Under the pieces are notes generated by a model. It saw only the letters and a program-made list of their open reading frames with translations, was not told where the DNA came from and ran no database searches. From Ignavibacteriota bacterium (GTDB lineage Bacteria; Bacteroidota; Ignavibacteria; UBA10030; BY39): 64,000 nucleotides of DNA. Position numbers and translations under genes: made by a program. This document shows positions 29,950 to 40,078 of the stretch, in pieces (position 1 is the first letter of the stretch; each line of letters begins with the position of its first letter). The stretch covers positions 1 through 64,000 of the forward strand of contig QOQV01000001.1 in assembly GCA_003327435.1 (NCBI GenBank). Reading direction: 5' to 3'.

Positions 29950-31473
29950 TTATTTGATTCTCAAGAATTCTATTCTGCGATTTTTTGCTCTTCCTTCTGC
30001 GGTTTTATTATCAGCGATTGGTCTATCAAAACCATATCCAACTGTTTTTATTCTATCTGGATTTATTCCTTTGCTCACCAAATATTGTTTCACGGATTCT
30101 GCTCTGGCAAGAGATAACTTTTTATTTGCAGCAACACTGCCAATATTATCAGTGTGACCACTAATTTCGATATGAATTTCTGGATTGGCAATTAAACCAG
30201 CTACTACGACATCCAGTGTATCTTTTGATTCGGGTGTTAACCTCGCACTATTGAATTCAAAATTTACACCTCTTAAAATGATTTTTTGTCCTACATCTGG
30301 TATAAATGCAATATCATCTTTTGGATCGTTTGGATCTTTACCTTTAGAAACTTCAACTCCATCTGGAACACCACCTTTATCGGTATCTACTATCAATGGA
30401 TTAGTCAAGTATGTTAGTACTTCTTCACCATCCAACAATCCGTCGCCATCTGTATCTGGATTCAAAGGATTAGTTGAATATTTCAATACTTCCTCACCAT
30501 CATACAATTTATCCCCATCAGTATCTTTTAACAGTGGATCAGTTTTATATTTTTTAACTTCTTCACCATCTTTTAGTCCGTCACCATCAGTATCAGGATT
30601 TAGTGGGTTTGTTTTATAATTTAAAATTTCTTCACCATCATATAATCCGTCCCCATCAGTGTCAGGATTTAGTGGATTTGTTTTATAGACAAATATTTCC
30701 TCGTAGTCGTTAAGTCCATCATGATCTGTATCTTTATCTAATGGGTTTGTGCTATAAATGAAAACTTCTTCACCATCTTTTAGTCCATCACCATCAGTAT
30801 CAGGATTGTATGGATCTGTCCCAAATTTTTTTTCATCTTTGTTTTTAAGATTATCTTTATCCGGATCTGCATCACCTGACTCAAATATTGCCATTACATT
30901 TATACCAATAAATAAGTATCCATCGTTATTATTGTTATATTTCCAGTCGTCAAGATAATCTTTTGTACCTACGTTATATGTTGCAGTTAGTTCAACAATT
31001 GAATTTCTTGTGATATAATATTGAACACTTGCACCGATTGGTATTACTCCCATCCAGTGAGTATATTCTCCTCTTGCATTTCTGGGTAAGGGTTTTTCAT
31101 TTTCATCCACTGGATTGAAGTTCATTATACTTATACCGCTGAAAGCATATGGTCTGATGCGACCAGTTGAAATAGGAGATATTATCAATCTAAAATCGAA
31201 CGGAATGATTTTGGACATAAAGAAGCCAAACTTTTTTCCTTCAAGCATTCCGAATCCAAACCCACCTTCAAATCCGAACGAAGCTGTTGGATAATATCTT
31301 GTAAATATTCTAGAGATAGGTTTAAAAATGCTTCCGCCAACATCGGTTTGTGCCATAGCTGTTCCAAAACTTAGTCCCAACCCAAACGTCTTATCAGTTA
31401 TCTGGCTTGAAGTTGAATTATTAATTATCAATAAAGCTATGGAAAAAATTAAAATTTTTAATAGTTTACTCAT
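29950..31473 (-). CDS. OmpA family protein with thrombospondin type 3 (calcium-binding) repeats
   Basis: C-terminal OmpA peptidoglycan-binding domain (IEISGHTDNIGSVAANKKLSLARAESVKQYLVSKGI), central NPDTDGDGLKDGEEV repeats, N-terminal barrel. Confidence 0.93.
   Translation of the reverse strand: MSKLLKILIFSIALLIINNSTSSQITDKTFGLGLSFGTAMAQTDVGGSIFKPISRIFTRYYPTASFGFEGGFGFGMLEGKKFGFFMSKIIPFDFRLIISPISTGRIRPYAFSGISIMNFNPVDENEKPLPRNARGEYTHWMGVIPIGASVQYYITRNSIVELTATYNVGTKDYLDDWKYNNNNDGYLFIGINVMAIFESGDADPDKDNLKNKDEKKFGTDPYNPDTDGDGLKDGEEVFIYSTNPLDKDTDHDGLNDYEEIFVYKTNPLNPDTDGDGLYDGEEILNYKTNPLNPDTDGDGLKDGEEVKKYKTDPLLKDTDGDKLYDGEEVLKYSTNPLNPDTDGDGLLDGEEVLTYLTNPLIVDTDKGGVPDGVEVSKGKDPNDPKDDIAFIPDVGQKIILRGVNFEFNSARLTPESKDTLDVVVAGLIANPEIHIEISGHTDNIGSVAANKKLSLARAESVKQYLVSKGINPDRIKTVGYGFDRPIADNKTAEGRAKNRRIEFLRIK
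30319..30867 (-). repeat. TSP3 repeat array, 69-bp (23-aa) coding unit, about 7 copies
   Basis: Repeated [N/D]xDTDGDGLxDGEEVxxYxTNPL units inside the OmpA-family CDS. Confidence 0.9.
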
Positions 31474-31497
31474 TAACGAAATGGCTTTTATTGACCT

Positions 31498-31526
31498 AAT
31501 TTAATATATAACTATGAGAAAGTCAA
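31498..31526 (-). promoter_or_regulatory. Sigma70-type promoter
   Basis: Minus strand TTGACT-N17-TAAATT upstream of the OmpA/TSP3 gene. Confidence 0.7.
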
Positions 31527-31557
31527 GAGTTTAAGGAGAAAAAAGTATTTAAAAAAA

Positions 31558-31577
31558 AAGCCCTTAAAAAAGGGCTT
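31558..31577 (-). terminator. Rho-independent terminator downstream of rho
   Basis: AAGCCCTT/AAGGGCTT inverted repeat flanked by A-tracts and T-tracts (potentially bidirectional). Confidence 0.8.
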
Positions 31578-31601
31578 AAAAAAAAGCAAAATTTAAGGGA
31601 T

Positions 31602-32855
31602 TTAGCTATTCATTGATCTCAGAAATTCTTTATTATTCTTGGTTCCCCGCATTTTTTCCAATAAAAATTCCATTGCTTCTACTGTCGAGAAATCACTCAA
31701 TAATTTTCTTAATATCCAGATGCGATTCAAATCGTCTGGATCAAGCAGCATTTCTTCTTTTCTGGTTCCTGAACGATTAACATCAAATGCCGGGAATATT
31801 CTTCTGTCACTAAGTTTTCTATCCAGAATGATTTCCATATTTCCCGTTCCTTTAAATTCTTCAAAAATTACTTCATCCATTCTACTCCCTGTTTCGATCA
31901 AGGCTGTTGCAATAATAGTTAGGCTTCCACCTTCTTCAATATTTCTTGCAGCTCCAAAAAACCGTTTTGGTCTTTGTAAAGCATTTGCATCCACACCACC
32001 GGAAAGAATTTTTCCACTATGTGGTACAACAGTATTATGTGCACGAGCCAATCGAGTTATACTATCAAGCAGGATAACTACATCTTTCTTTGCTTCGACC
32101 AATCTTTTAGCTTTTTCTAGAACCATATCAGCTACCTGAACATGTCTATCTGCAGGTTCATCAAATGTTGAGCTAATTACCTCTGCCTGGACGGAACGTT
32201 CCATATCAGTCACTTCTTCAGGTCTTTCATCAATAAGCAGAACGATCAGGTACACTTCTGGATGATTACGTTTGATACTGTTGGCAATTTTTTGAAGCAA
32301 TATAGTTTTACCCGCTTTAGGAGGAGAAACTATCATACCACGTTGACCTTTCCCTATTGGCGCAAGTAAATCCATTATGCGCATGGAGTATTCTCCAGGT
32401 GAGGTTTCTAACTTTAATTTTTCGAGCGGATAAATTGGTGTTAAGTTATCAAATAAAACTCTATCTCTGATTGCTTCTGGATTCTCTTCGTTAACAGCTT
32501 CAACTTTTAACAAAGCGAAAAATCTTTCACCTTCCTTTGGTGGCCTTACCTGACCACTAACTGTATCACCAGTGCGTAAGCCAAATTTTTTTATCTGAGA
32601 TGGTGAAACATATATATCATCTGGTGAGGGTAAGTAGTTATAATCTGCAGAGCGTAGAAAACCATATCCATCCGGTAAAACTTCCAGTACACCTTTACTG
32701 AAACCTACGCCATCTTTAGCAGATTGTACCTCCAGGATTTTAAAAATTAAGTCTTGTTTACGCATATCGCTATAACCGGTAATATCAAGTTCTTTAGCGA
32801 TTTTTGTTAACTCGGCAATCTTTTTAGATTTGAGTTCAGCAATGTCCATAGGCAT
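31602..32855 (-). CDS. rho: Transcription termination factor Rho
   Basis: [92 protein letters not shown]. Confidence 0.98.
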   Translation of the reverse strand: MPMDIAELKSKKIAELTKIAKELDITGYSDMRKQDLIFKILEVQSAKDGVGFSKGVLEVLPDGYGFLRSADYNYLPSPDDIYVSPSQIKKFGLRTGDTVSGQVRPPKEGERFFALLKVEAVNEENPEAIRDRVLFDNLTPIYPLEKLKLETSPGEYSMRIMDLLAPIGKGQRGMIVSPPKAGKTILLQKIANSIKRNHPEVYLIVLLIDERPEEVTDMERSVQAEVISSTFDEPADRHVQVADMVLEKAKRLVEAKKDVVILLDSITRLARAHNTVVPHSGKILSGGVDANALQRPKRFFGAARNIEEGGSLTIIATALIETGSRMDEVIFEEFKGTGNMEIILDRKLSDRRIFPAFDVNRSGTRKEEMLLDPDDLNRIWILRKLLSDFSTVEAMEFLLEKMRGTKNNKEFLRSMNS

Positions 32856-33062
32856 TATAACATCTCATAATTTGTTATTAAAATGTTTGATAATTAAAAT
32901 ATTTGATAATTTTGAATATCTGATTTCATATATATCACCATAAAATATTCTTTGGTTGGAATCAATTGTCATAGAAAAGTTTTAAATCAACGGATAGAAA
33001 TCAGATAAGTTTTGCTCTTAATATTAATTTCAATAAAAATATACATATATTTCTTACAAAAG

Positions 33063-34352
33063 TCAAACTTTTAAAACCTTTAAAGCTTCACCGAGAATAT
33101 AATGTGAGCCTGTTATTACGATTATATCCCCAGTCTTATATAATTTTTTTGCAATCTTTAATGAATTTTCAACATCTTTACTATCAATACAGGGAAACCG
33201 TAAATTATGGAAAAATGGCTTAATTTGCCAGCTCTTAAAAGCTCTATCAGTATTAGCGCCAGTTACAATCACCAACTTAGAAAATTTTGTAAGGTGTGGT
33301 AAAATATTTTCAATATCTTTATCATTCATTAAGCCAAAAATTGTCGTGGCATTATTAATACCTAATCTTAATAAACTCTGCGATAAGTATTGAAATGCTT
33401 CCGGGTTGTGTGCAACATCTCCTACAATAATTGGATCTTCTGATATTTTTTCAAGACGCCCTCTTATACCAGTAAGCTGCTTTATATTCCTTAAGCCAGA
33501 ATAAATTTTTTTATCATTTATTCGAGAATAATTAAATTTTTCTTTCAACACCTTAACGCAAGAGAGGGCTAATAATATGTTGTTCTTTTGATATGAGCCA
33601 GGTAAACCTATTTCAAGATTATTATATATTTTATCTTCAAATTTTACATTTACAAAATTACTATGAATTTGATTTCTTAAAAATTCTAATTTTACTGATT
33701 TTGACACCTCCCGTATTTGTGTATTTTTACTTTTTGCAACCTGTCTAAATATTCTTAATAACTTCTTATCATCGACTGCAGTAAGGCACGGGGTAGATTC
33801 TTTTATAATTCCAGCTTTTTCAAAAGCAATTTGCTCCAATGTATTACCCAAATACTGAGTATGTTCTTTACTGATGGAAGTTATAATGCTTATTAATGGT
33901 TTAATAACATTAGTTGCGTCAAGTCGGCCACCCATTCCGGTTTCTATTACTGCAATGTCAACCATATTATCTTCAAAATATTTAAAAGCAATGGCAGTTG
34001 TAGCTTCAAAAAATGTAGGTTTTATGGTTTTAAAATTTTTAAGATTTTCTTTTATATACTCTTTGAGTTTTACATTTGATATTGGTATTCCATCTATTCT
34101 TATTCTTTCGTTAAAACTTACAAGATGTGGTGAAGTGTATAAACCAGTTTTATAACCTGAAGCAGTTAGAATTGATGCAACCATTGCGGAAGTAGAACCC
34201 TTACCATTGGAACCAGCAATATGAATAGTTGGAAATTTTTTATGTGGATTTCCCATTTTCTCAAGAAGCCTGTTGATGTTCTCGAGACCCATTTTAATTC
34301 CAAATCTTTGTAAACTGTAAAGGTATTTTAATGTATTATTGTAACTTACCAA
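33063..34352 (-). CDS. folC: Folylpolyglutamate synthase / dihydrofolate synthase
   Basis: HIAGSNGKGSTSAMVASIL, YTSPHLVSFNERIRI, ETGMGGRLDATNV, DVAHNPEA. Confidence 0.95.
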   Translation of the reverse strand: MVSYNNTLKYLYSLQRFGIKMGLENINRLLEKMGNPHKKFPTIHIAGSNGKGSTSAMVASILTASGYKTGLYTSPHLVSFNERIRIDGIPISNVKLKEYIKENLKNFKTIKPTFFEATTAIAFKYFEDNMVDIAVIETGMGGRLDATNVIKPLISIITSISKEHTQYLGNTLEQIAFEKAGIIKESTPCLTAVDDKKLLRIFRQVAKSKNTQIREVSKSVKLEFLRNQIHSNFVNVKFEDKIYNNLEIGLPGSYQKNNILLALSCVKVLKEKFNYSRINDKKIYSGLRNIKQLTGIRGRLEKISEDPIIVGDVAHNPEAFQYLSQSLLRLGINNATTIFGLMNDKDIENILPHLTKFSKLVIVTGANTDRAFKSWQIKPFFHNLRFPCIDSKDVENSLKIAKKLYKTGDIIVITGSHYILGEALKVLKV

Positions 34353-34359
34353 TTCACAT

Positions 34360-35295
34360 TTAAATGTTTATTGAAACACTATCTGAAAGGTCGATAGAGC
34401 CGATTATATCCTCAAAATTTTTTATTCCGTTTGCCTCACAATATTTTTCAAGTTCTGTGAGAATGTCAACTGATATATGTGGATTAATAAAATTAGCTGT
34501 CCCAATTTGAATGGCTTTTGCTCCTGCAATAAAAAATTCTAAAGCATCGTTTAAGTTTGTAATACCACCAATACCAATGACCGGGATTTTAACTGTACGC
34601 ACTGTTTCAAAGACTTTTGCAAGTGCAACTGGTTTTATTGCCGGACCAGACAATCCGCCTGTAATTGTAGAGAGTTTTGGTTTTCTTGTTTTTACATCTA
34701 TTGCCATTCCAACTAATGTATTAATCAATGAAACAGCATCTGCACCTTCAGATTCAGCAGCCTTGGCAAAATCTGAAATTCTAGTAACATTCGGTGTTAA
34801 TTTTACAATAATAGGTTTTTTAGTTAGTGTTCGAGTAAGTTTAGTAATTTCAGCAACAGTTTTCAAATTAGTTCCTAAACTCAATCCACCCTCTTTCACA
34901 TTTGGGCAGGATAAATTTAATTCGAACGCTTTAATTTCAGGCTTGTCGTTCATCAGATCGACTAACTGTCCATATTCTTCAATGGTATTTCCGGCAATGT
35001 TTACTATAATTGCGGTTTTAAGACTTGATAATTGAGGGAGTTTTTCTTCTAAAAATTCCTTTAATCCAATATTTGCCAAACCGATCGAATTTAACAGGCC
35101 ACTTGGTGTCTCAACTATACGATTAGGTGGGTTGCCGACTCTTGGTTTTAGTGTAATAGATTTAGTTATTATTGCGCCTATTTTATTTACATCTACCAAT
35201 TGTGGAATCTCAAGCCCATAACCAAAAGTACCTGAAGCAGTAAAAATCCTATTTTTAAACTCCACATCTCGAATTTTTAGGGAAAAATTTATCAT
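34360..35295 (-). CDS. pyrD: Dihydroorotate dehydrogenase B, catalytic subunit
   Basis: NRIFTASGTFGYG, SITLKPRVGNPPNRIVETPSGLLNSIGLAN, ELNLSCPNV, GGITNLNDALEFFIAGAKAIQIGTANF. Confidence 0.95.
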   Translation of the reverse strand: MINFSLKIRDVEFKNRIFTASGTFGYGLEIPQLVDVNKIGAIITKSITLKPRVGNPPNRIVETPSGLLNSIGLANIGLKEFLEEKLPQLSSLKTAIIVNIAGNTIEEYGQLVDLMNDKPEIKAFELNLSCPNVKEGGLSLGTNLKTVAEITKLTRTLTKKPIIVKLTPNVTRISDFAKAAESEGADAVSLINTLVGMAIDVKTRKPKLSTITGGLSGPAIKPVALAKVFETVRTVKIPVIGIGGITNLNDALEFFIAGAKAIQIGTANFINPHISVDILTELEKYCEANGIKNFEDIIGSIDLSDSVSINI

Positions 35296-35296
35296 A

Positions 35297-36061
35297 CTAT
35301 AATTCTATGTCGTTTGCATTAAAAATTGGACCATCCACACAGGATAAAGCATACTTTTTTGTTGAATTTTTATATTTAACGGCACATCCCTGGCAAATTC
35401 CAATTCCACAAGCCATCATTGTTTCCAACGATACCTCGCATTTTACCTTGTATTTATTTGCAACTTTTATTAATTCAATTAACATCTGTGTTGGCCCACA
35501 TGCGTAAATCTTATAATTTTTTTTTGGAGATTTTGATAAATAATTTTCTAAAAGGGTTACAATATTTCCTTTATAACCTTCGCTGCCATCATCGGTTGAG
35601 ATATATGAAGCTTGCAGATAATTTTTTAAAAGATAATTCTTATTTCTTGCTCCCAAGAAAATAACAGTTTGTTTATTTTTTTGCTGTAAACTTCTATATA
35701 GCATCGGCAGAGGAGCTGCACCAAGCCCCCCTCCGACGAGAATTGATATATCTTCACCATCATCGAGATTAAAAGGTTTACCTAATGGACCAATTACATC
35801 AAGTGTATCACCAACTTGTTTATGATTAAGTTTATTTGTCCCCATACCCATAATACCAAAGACAATTTCAACTTCCTTGTCGGTGGTGTAATATATACTA
35901 AAAGGGCGGCGTAGTAACGGAACGGATGTTTCATCTATACGAATATTTACAAATTGTCCTTCTTTAGCTGAATTTGCAATAAATTGAGATTGAAACTTAA
36001 TTTTAGTAATGGTAGGATTTACTGCTTCAATTTTTGTGATTAAACAAACTTCGTGGATCAT
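35297..36061 (-). CDS. pyrK: Dihydroorotate dehydrogenase electron transfer subunit
   Basis: FAD/NAD domain PLLRRPFSIY, GGGLGAAPL, C-terminal [2Fe-2S] motif MACGIGICQGCAVKYK; adjacent to pyrD. Confidence 0.94.
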   Translation of the reverse strand: MIHEVCLITKIEAVNPTITKIKFQSQFIANSAKEGQFVNIRIDETSVPLLRRPFSIYYTTDKEVEIVFGIMGMGTNKLNHKQVGDTLDVIGPLGKPFNLDDGEDISILVGGGLGAAPLPMLYRSLQQKNKQTVIFLGARNKNYLLKNYLQASYISTDDGSEGYKGNIVTLLENYLSKSPKKNYKIYACGPTQMLIELIKVANKYKVKCEVSLETMMACGIGICQGCAVKYKNSTKKYALSCVDGPIFNANDIEL

Positions 36062-36064
36062 AGA

Positions 36065-38254
36065 TTATTCAGGTGGTTCTTCTTCATCAATTTCTGGTTC
36101 TTCTATATCTGGTTCTTCATAATCTTCTTCCCTAATATCTCTATTTCTTATATCCCTCTGCTGTTGTTGAATAGAAGTCCTTTTAGTATCGCGCTGTTCT
36201 GTCTGAACATATTTAGGTGATGGCGGTGGCGGTGGTACTATTTCTTTTAACTTAATCACCTGTGAAAGTTTACTTGTATCTTCTGCTACAGCAACTTTAC
36301 CAACTATTTCCTGTGTGTATAATGATTGTGGATATTTATCAATCAATATTCTATAATAGAATTTTGCACTGTCATTATTTTTTAAAATATTCTCGTATAA
36401 CCAGCCCATAGTGTAGATAGATTTAATATTATATCGTGAACTTGTATCTGCAAGAACAATTTTCCTCAATATTTTTATAGCTTCTGATGTTTTATTGTTT
36501 TCTATTGATTGTAATGCTTTTTCATACAATTGTTCAGAATCAGATTCAATATAATTATTGTTTTCCCCTCGAATTTTTTGTACATATTGACTATACTCAG
36601 ATTTTGGGTACTCATTTACCAGAATATTATAAAACGAATCAGCTTTTTGATCGTATCCCATTAATTTATAAATCTCAATTAATGAATAATAAGCTTTGGG
36701 TGCAAAATTATCTCTATATTTCGAACTTAATGCTTGTAAAAACCAGTATTCTGCAGAATCAAGCAAATTAAGATCCAGGAAAAAAATTGTTGCAAGCTCC
36801 ATTTGATTTTTTGTTTTTAAGAAGAGTAAACTATCGGGATTAATATTTATTGTTTGAACTTTAGTAATTTCTTGTTTTAGATTACTTTGATCTGTAGTTT
36901 CATCAGCTATTGGTTCAAGCAGTAAATCTTCTTCTAATGAATCTATTTTTTCGGAAAGCAGTGTATCAGCTATTGAAGTAGCGTTTGCATCAGTAGTCGT
37001 TTCTAACCCCCTTAATGTGTCAGCTACACTATTCGAATCTATTTTAACTTTACTGGTGTCTGTAACATTTAGATAAAGGCTATCATATTTCAGAATTTCG
37101 CTTCTGTATTGTAGAAGTTTAGAAAATATTTCAGATTTTTTCTGTGCTATTTCAGTTATTTCTGATTGTGGAAATTCTGCTTTTGCTTTATCATAATAAA
37201 ATTTTGCTTCATTAAAGTCATAGACCTGTTCATACATTAAGCCGCGATAATAAAAACTTTTAGCTGATGCATCAGTTTTTTTATAGAGCGAGTCCACCAT
37301 TTCATATTTAGTTAACGCTGTTTCTAATTCTCCCATTTTTTCATGAGTGCGAGCAATTTCCAGATCTATATATGATAGATTTTCCTGAGAAATTTCATCT
37401 TTACGCATTTTTAAGAAGTAATCGAGTGCTTTTTGATATTCTCCAACCTCTCTGAGCATTCTTGCATAGCTAAGCTTGGATTTAAATTCTAAATTCTTAT
37501 CAGGATCAAAATTTAAAACACTCGAATATGCTAATTTTGCTTCATTATAATTTTGAGTGACTTCGTTTATTCTTCCTTTGAGATATGCTGCAACTGCAAG
37601 TAAATACTCATCGCCATCAATTATTAATGCTTCATCCAGGGATTTTATTGATTTTTCATATTGCTTTTGTTCGTATAATATTTGAGCTTTAAGAAGAGTT
37701 AATTCTATAGCAATATCTTCATTATTAATAGTAGCCTCGGGAAAAATTTTATCTATGTATGTTAATGCCCTTTCGTAAGATTCGTTATAATATAAAGTTC
37801 GTGCATACAGTGAGTGTGCCCTCCATATATGCTTGCTTCTGGGAAAATTATCTATTAGCTCTTCAAACTTTTTGATTGCAAGCTCCCCTTCATCCTGATA
37901 ATAGTAAATTTCCCCTATCATCATTAATGCATCATCAAACCACTTACTCTTTGGATAAAATTGGAGAATTTTTGAAGCTTTTTCAAGAACAAGATTAAAT
38001 TTAGTTTTAACACTCTGATTTGCAATATATTGAGCAAAATAATTGGTGTCCAGATCCTTTGGGGGATTTTTCTTTAGTTCTGTGATAGCATCATCAAATG
38101 CTTTTTTTGCATTATAATATGTGTTGAAATATCCCATTACATTTTGATACCTCACAGAGAAAAACTCACCCACAGGTCCAGAACATCCATTTATTAAAAT
38201 GATTGAGGATATAAATAAAATTGAAATATATCTGTACACTATTTTTACCTTCAT
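36065..38254 (-). CDS. TPR lipoprotein, SprE/PorW-like
   Basis: Start placed at MKVKIVYRYI with lipobox LINGCSG; multiple TPRs; YQNVMGYFNTYYNAKKAFDDA resembles the SprE/PorW N-terminus; Pro/acidic C-terminal tail. Confidence 0.7.
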   Translation of the reverse strand: MKVKIVYRYISILFISSIILINGCSGPVGEFFSVRYQNVMGYFNTYYNAKKAFDDAITELKKNPPKDLDTNYFAQYIANQSVKTKFNLVLEKASKILQFYPKSKWFDDALMMIGEIYYYQDEGELAIKKFEELIDNFPRSKHIWRAHSLYARTLYYNESYERALTYIDKIFPEATINNEDIAIELTLLKAQILYEQKQYEKSIKSLDEALIIDGDEYLLAVAAYLKGRINEVTQNYNEAKLAYSSVLNFDPDKNLEFKSKLSYARMLREVGEYQKALDYFLKMRKDEISQENLSYIDLEIARTHEKMGELETALTKYEMVDSLYKKTDASAKSFYYRGLMYEQVYDFNEAKFYYDKAKAEFPQSEITEIAQKKSEIFSKLLQYRSEILKYDSLYLNVTDTSKVKIDSNSVADTLRGLETTTDANATSIADTLLSEKIDSLEEDLLLEPIADETTDQSNLKQEITKVQTININPDSLLFLKTKNQMELATIFFLDLNLLDSAEYWFLQALSSKYRDNFAPKAYYSLIEIYKLMGYDQKADSFYNILVNEYPKSEYSQYVQKIRGENNNYIESDSEQLYEKALQSIENNKTSEAIKILRKIVLADTSSRYNIKSIYTMGWLYENILKNNDSAKFYYRILIDKYPQSLYTQEIVGKVAVAEDTSKLSQVIKLKEIVPPPPPSPKYVQTEQRDTKRTSIQQQQRDIRNRDIREEDYEEPDIEEPEIDEEEPPE

Positions 38255-38304
38255 TTTGTAATAAATATTAAGTAATATTTTTAGAAAAAGCAAAATTATT
38301 GGAA

Positions 38305-38679
38305 TTAAGCTAACTGTCCTTTAATTTCAATTATTATTTCTATTGGGAGCAATGTGTAGGCATTATTTATCCTGAGTATAACAAAACCTTTATCATATCT
38401 CGAACGAAGTATCAGCTTATTGGATGAAATTTCTATTATCTTAACTTTTTCATTTCCTTCAACAATTTCGAAGTTTACATTAACATTCTTAAAGGGAATT
38501 ATCATTCCGAACCTGTTTAACGGCTTAACACAAATTGTTATGGTTGAGTTTCCATCTGGGAATAAATAATCCGGTTCTTTGCTCACTTCTAATTTATGTA
38601 TTGTAAACATTAAATTATAACCGAATAAAAAGAACAAAATCAATAAAAATGTTAAAATTATGCTTTTCTGATTTTTCAT
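38305..38679 (-). CDS. Membrane-anchored single Ig-like (Big_1/invasin-like) domain protein, hypothetical
   Basis: N-terminal TM; LEVSKEPDYLFPDGNSTITICVKPLNRFGMIIPFKNVNVNFEIVEGN resembles bacterial Ig-like domain consensus. Confidence 0.5.
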   Translation of the reverse strand: MKNQKSIILTFLLILFFLFGYNLMFTIHKLEVSKEPDYLFPDGNSTITICVKPLNRFGMIIPFKNVNVNFEIVEGNEKVKIIEISSNKLILRSRYDKGFVILRINNAYTLLPIEIIIEIKGQLA

Positions 38680-38763
38680 ATAAATAGATTAAACTATTAT
38701 AAACTTTTTTCGTCAATAGTATTGTAATAAATATTAATTATAAAACAAAATGAGGTTAAAATT

Positions 38764-39294
38764 ATGAAAAACAAAAATATTTTACTTTTATCTTTCATAT
38801 TCTTATTAATACTTTCATTAACAACATATGGACAGATAAAAAAGGAAGTTAAAATATTTAAAGGCGAAGGACCAGAGATGGAGATCATTGAAGATGAAGA
38901 CATATTGCTCCCTCCATTAGGAAGAATTATCGACCGGCTGGATTTAACCGAATCACAGGAAAAGGAATTCAGAAAATTGAATTATGATTTGCAGAAGAAA
39001 CAAACTGATTTGCGAGCTAAGATCAGAACTGCACAGATTGAGCTAAGAGAATTGCTGGATTCGGAAAAAATTGATCGGACTGCCATCGAAAAAAAGATTA
39101 AGGACATCGCAGATTTAAAGTTAAAGTTGCAAATGAATCGACTTGATCACTGGTTCGCAGTTAACAAGATTCTTGACGAAAAACAGCAAAAAATCTGGAA
39201 AGAGCATTTTAAAAAATCTGGTCCTGAATTCATGCGTGAGTTTAAAAAATTTGGAAGGGGTGAAAGATTTAGAGATAGAATTAGATGCTGGTAA
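38764..39294 (+). CDS. Spy/CpxP-like periplasmic protein
   Basis: Signal peptide, LDLTESQEKEFRKL (LTxxQ motif) and long helical region. Confidence 0.7.
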   Translation: MKNKNILLLSFIFLLILSLTTYGQIKKEVKIFKGEGPEMEIIEDEDILLPPLGRIIDRLDLTESQEKEFRKLNYDLQKKQTDLRAKIRTAQIELRELLDSEKIDRTAIEKKIKDIADLKLKLQMNRLDHWFAVNKILDEKQQKIWKEHFKKSGPEFMREFKKFGRGERFRDRIRCW

Positions 39295-39328
39295 TTTAAT
39301 TATAAAATTTTAACTCCTCCCTCTTGAA

Positions 39329-39370
39329 ACCGCATCCAATCATCATTTGATGGGTGCGGTATTTTTATTT
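39329..39370 (+). terminator. Rho-independent terminator downstream of the Spy/CpxP-like gene
   Basis: ACCGCATCC/GGGTGCGGT stem (one G-T pair) followed by ATTTTTATTT. Confidence 0.75.
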
Positions 39371-40078
39371 AATTGGATTTGTTGGACGAACATCAATTTC
39401 ACTCACCATCACGTTTCTTGGCATAAGTAAAGCGTCAATAACGACTCTGGCGATATCTTCTGGTTGGGGGATAGAGATTCTATTTTGTCCGGAATCCGAA
39501 AATGTTGTATTTACAGATCCAGGACATACTGTAATAACTCTTATATTATGTTTTCTTACTTCAAGCATTAAACTTCGAGAAAAACCAATTACAGCCCATT
39601 TTGTTGCAGCATAAACTGCTCCACCCTCAATGGCATTACGACCTGCTAACGAAGAAATGTTTACAATATCACCGTTGTTCTTTCGGATCATTGCAGGAAG
39701 AAAAGTTTTTGTTATTAAAAACAATCCCCTCATATTTATATCAAACATCTCATCATATTCCTTCACATCCATTTCAATAACATTTTTCTTAAAGTAACCT
39801 ACACCAGCGTTGTTAACCAAAATATCAATATCGCCAAATTTATCTATTACTTTTTTGTGAATGAGATTGACATCAGATTCTTTTGATATATCCCCTTTTA
39901 TACATTCGATTCGTAAATTCTTGTTATTAATTAGTGATGCAGTTTCTTCGAGTTGAGAAATAGTTCTTGAAATTAAAACCAAATTACAACCCTCACTACC
40001 AAGAGCAAGTGCAATAGCTCTGCCAATACCTCTCCCTGCTCCAGTTACAACTGCTGTTAAACCAGAAAGTTGATTCAT
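39365..40078 (-). CDS. SDR family oxidoreductase
   Basis: VVTGAGRGIGRAIA, NNAGVG, YAATKWAV (YxxxK). Confidence 0.93.
   Translation of the reverse strand: MNQLSGLTAVVTGAGRGIGRAIALALGSEGCNLVLISRTISQLEETASLINNKNLRIECIKGDISKESDVNLIHKKVIDKFGDIDILVNNAGVGYFKKNVIEMDVKEYDEMFDINMRGLFLITKTFLPAMIRKNNGDIVNISSLAGRNAIEGGAVYAATKWAVIGFSRSLMLEVRKHNIRVITVCPGSVNTTFSDSGQNRISIPQPEDIARVVIDALLMPRNVMVSEIDVRPTNPIK

Noticed and set aside
30185-30619. 144-aa plus-strand ORF with SPSFSPSPSVSG repeats
   Set aside because: Antisense shadow of the TSP3 repeat array in the OmpA-family CDS; low-complexity composition is a by-product of the coding repeats.
30319-30867. Regular direct repeats as a possible CRISPR array
   Set aside because: The 69-bp period is an in-frame protein repeat with no unique spacers and no cas genes nearby.
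31639-32139. 166-aa plus-strand ORF
   Set aside because: Antisense to rho, which is highly conserved.
32856-33062. 207-bp intergenic region upstream of rho as a possible ncRNA or riboswitch
   Set aside because: AT-rich with no convincing stem-loops or known riboswitch consensus by eye; probably promoter/leader only.
34511-35035. 174-aa plus-strand ORF
   Set aside because: Antisense to pyrD; no independent support.
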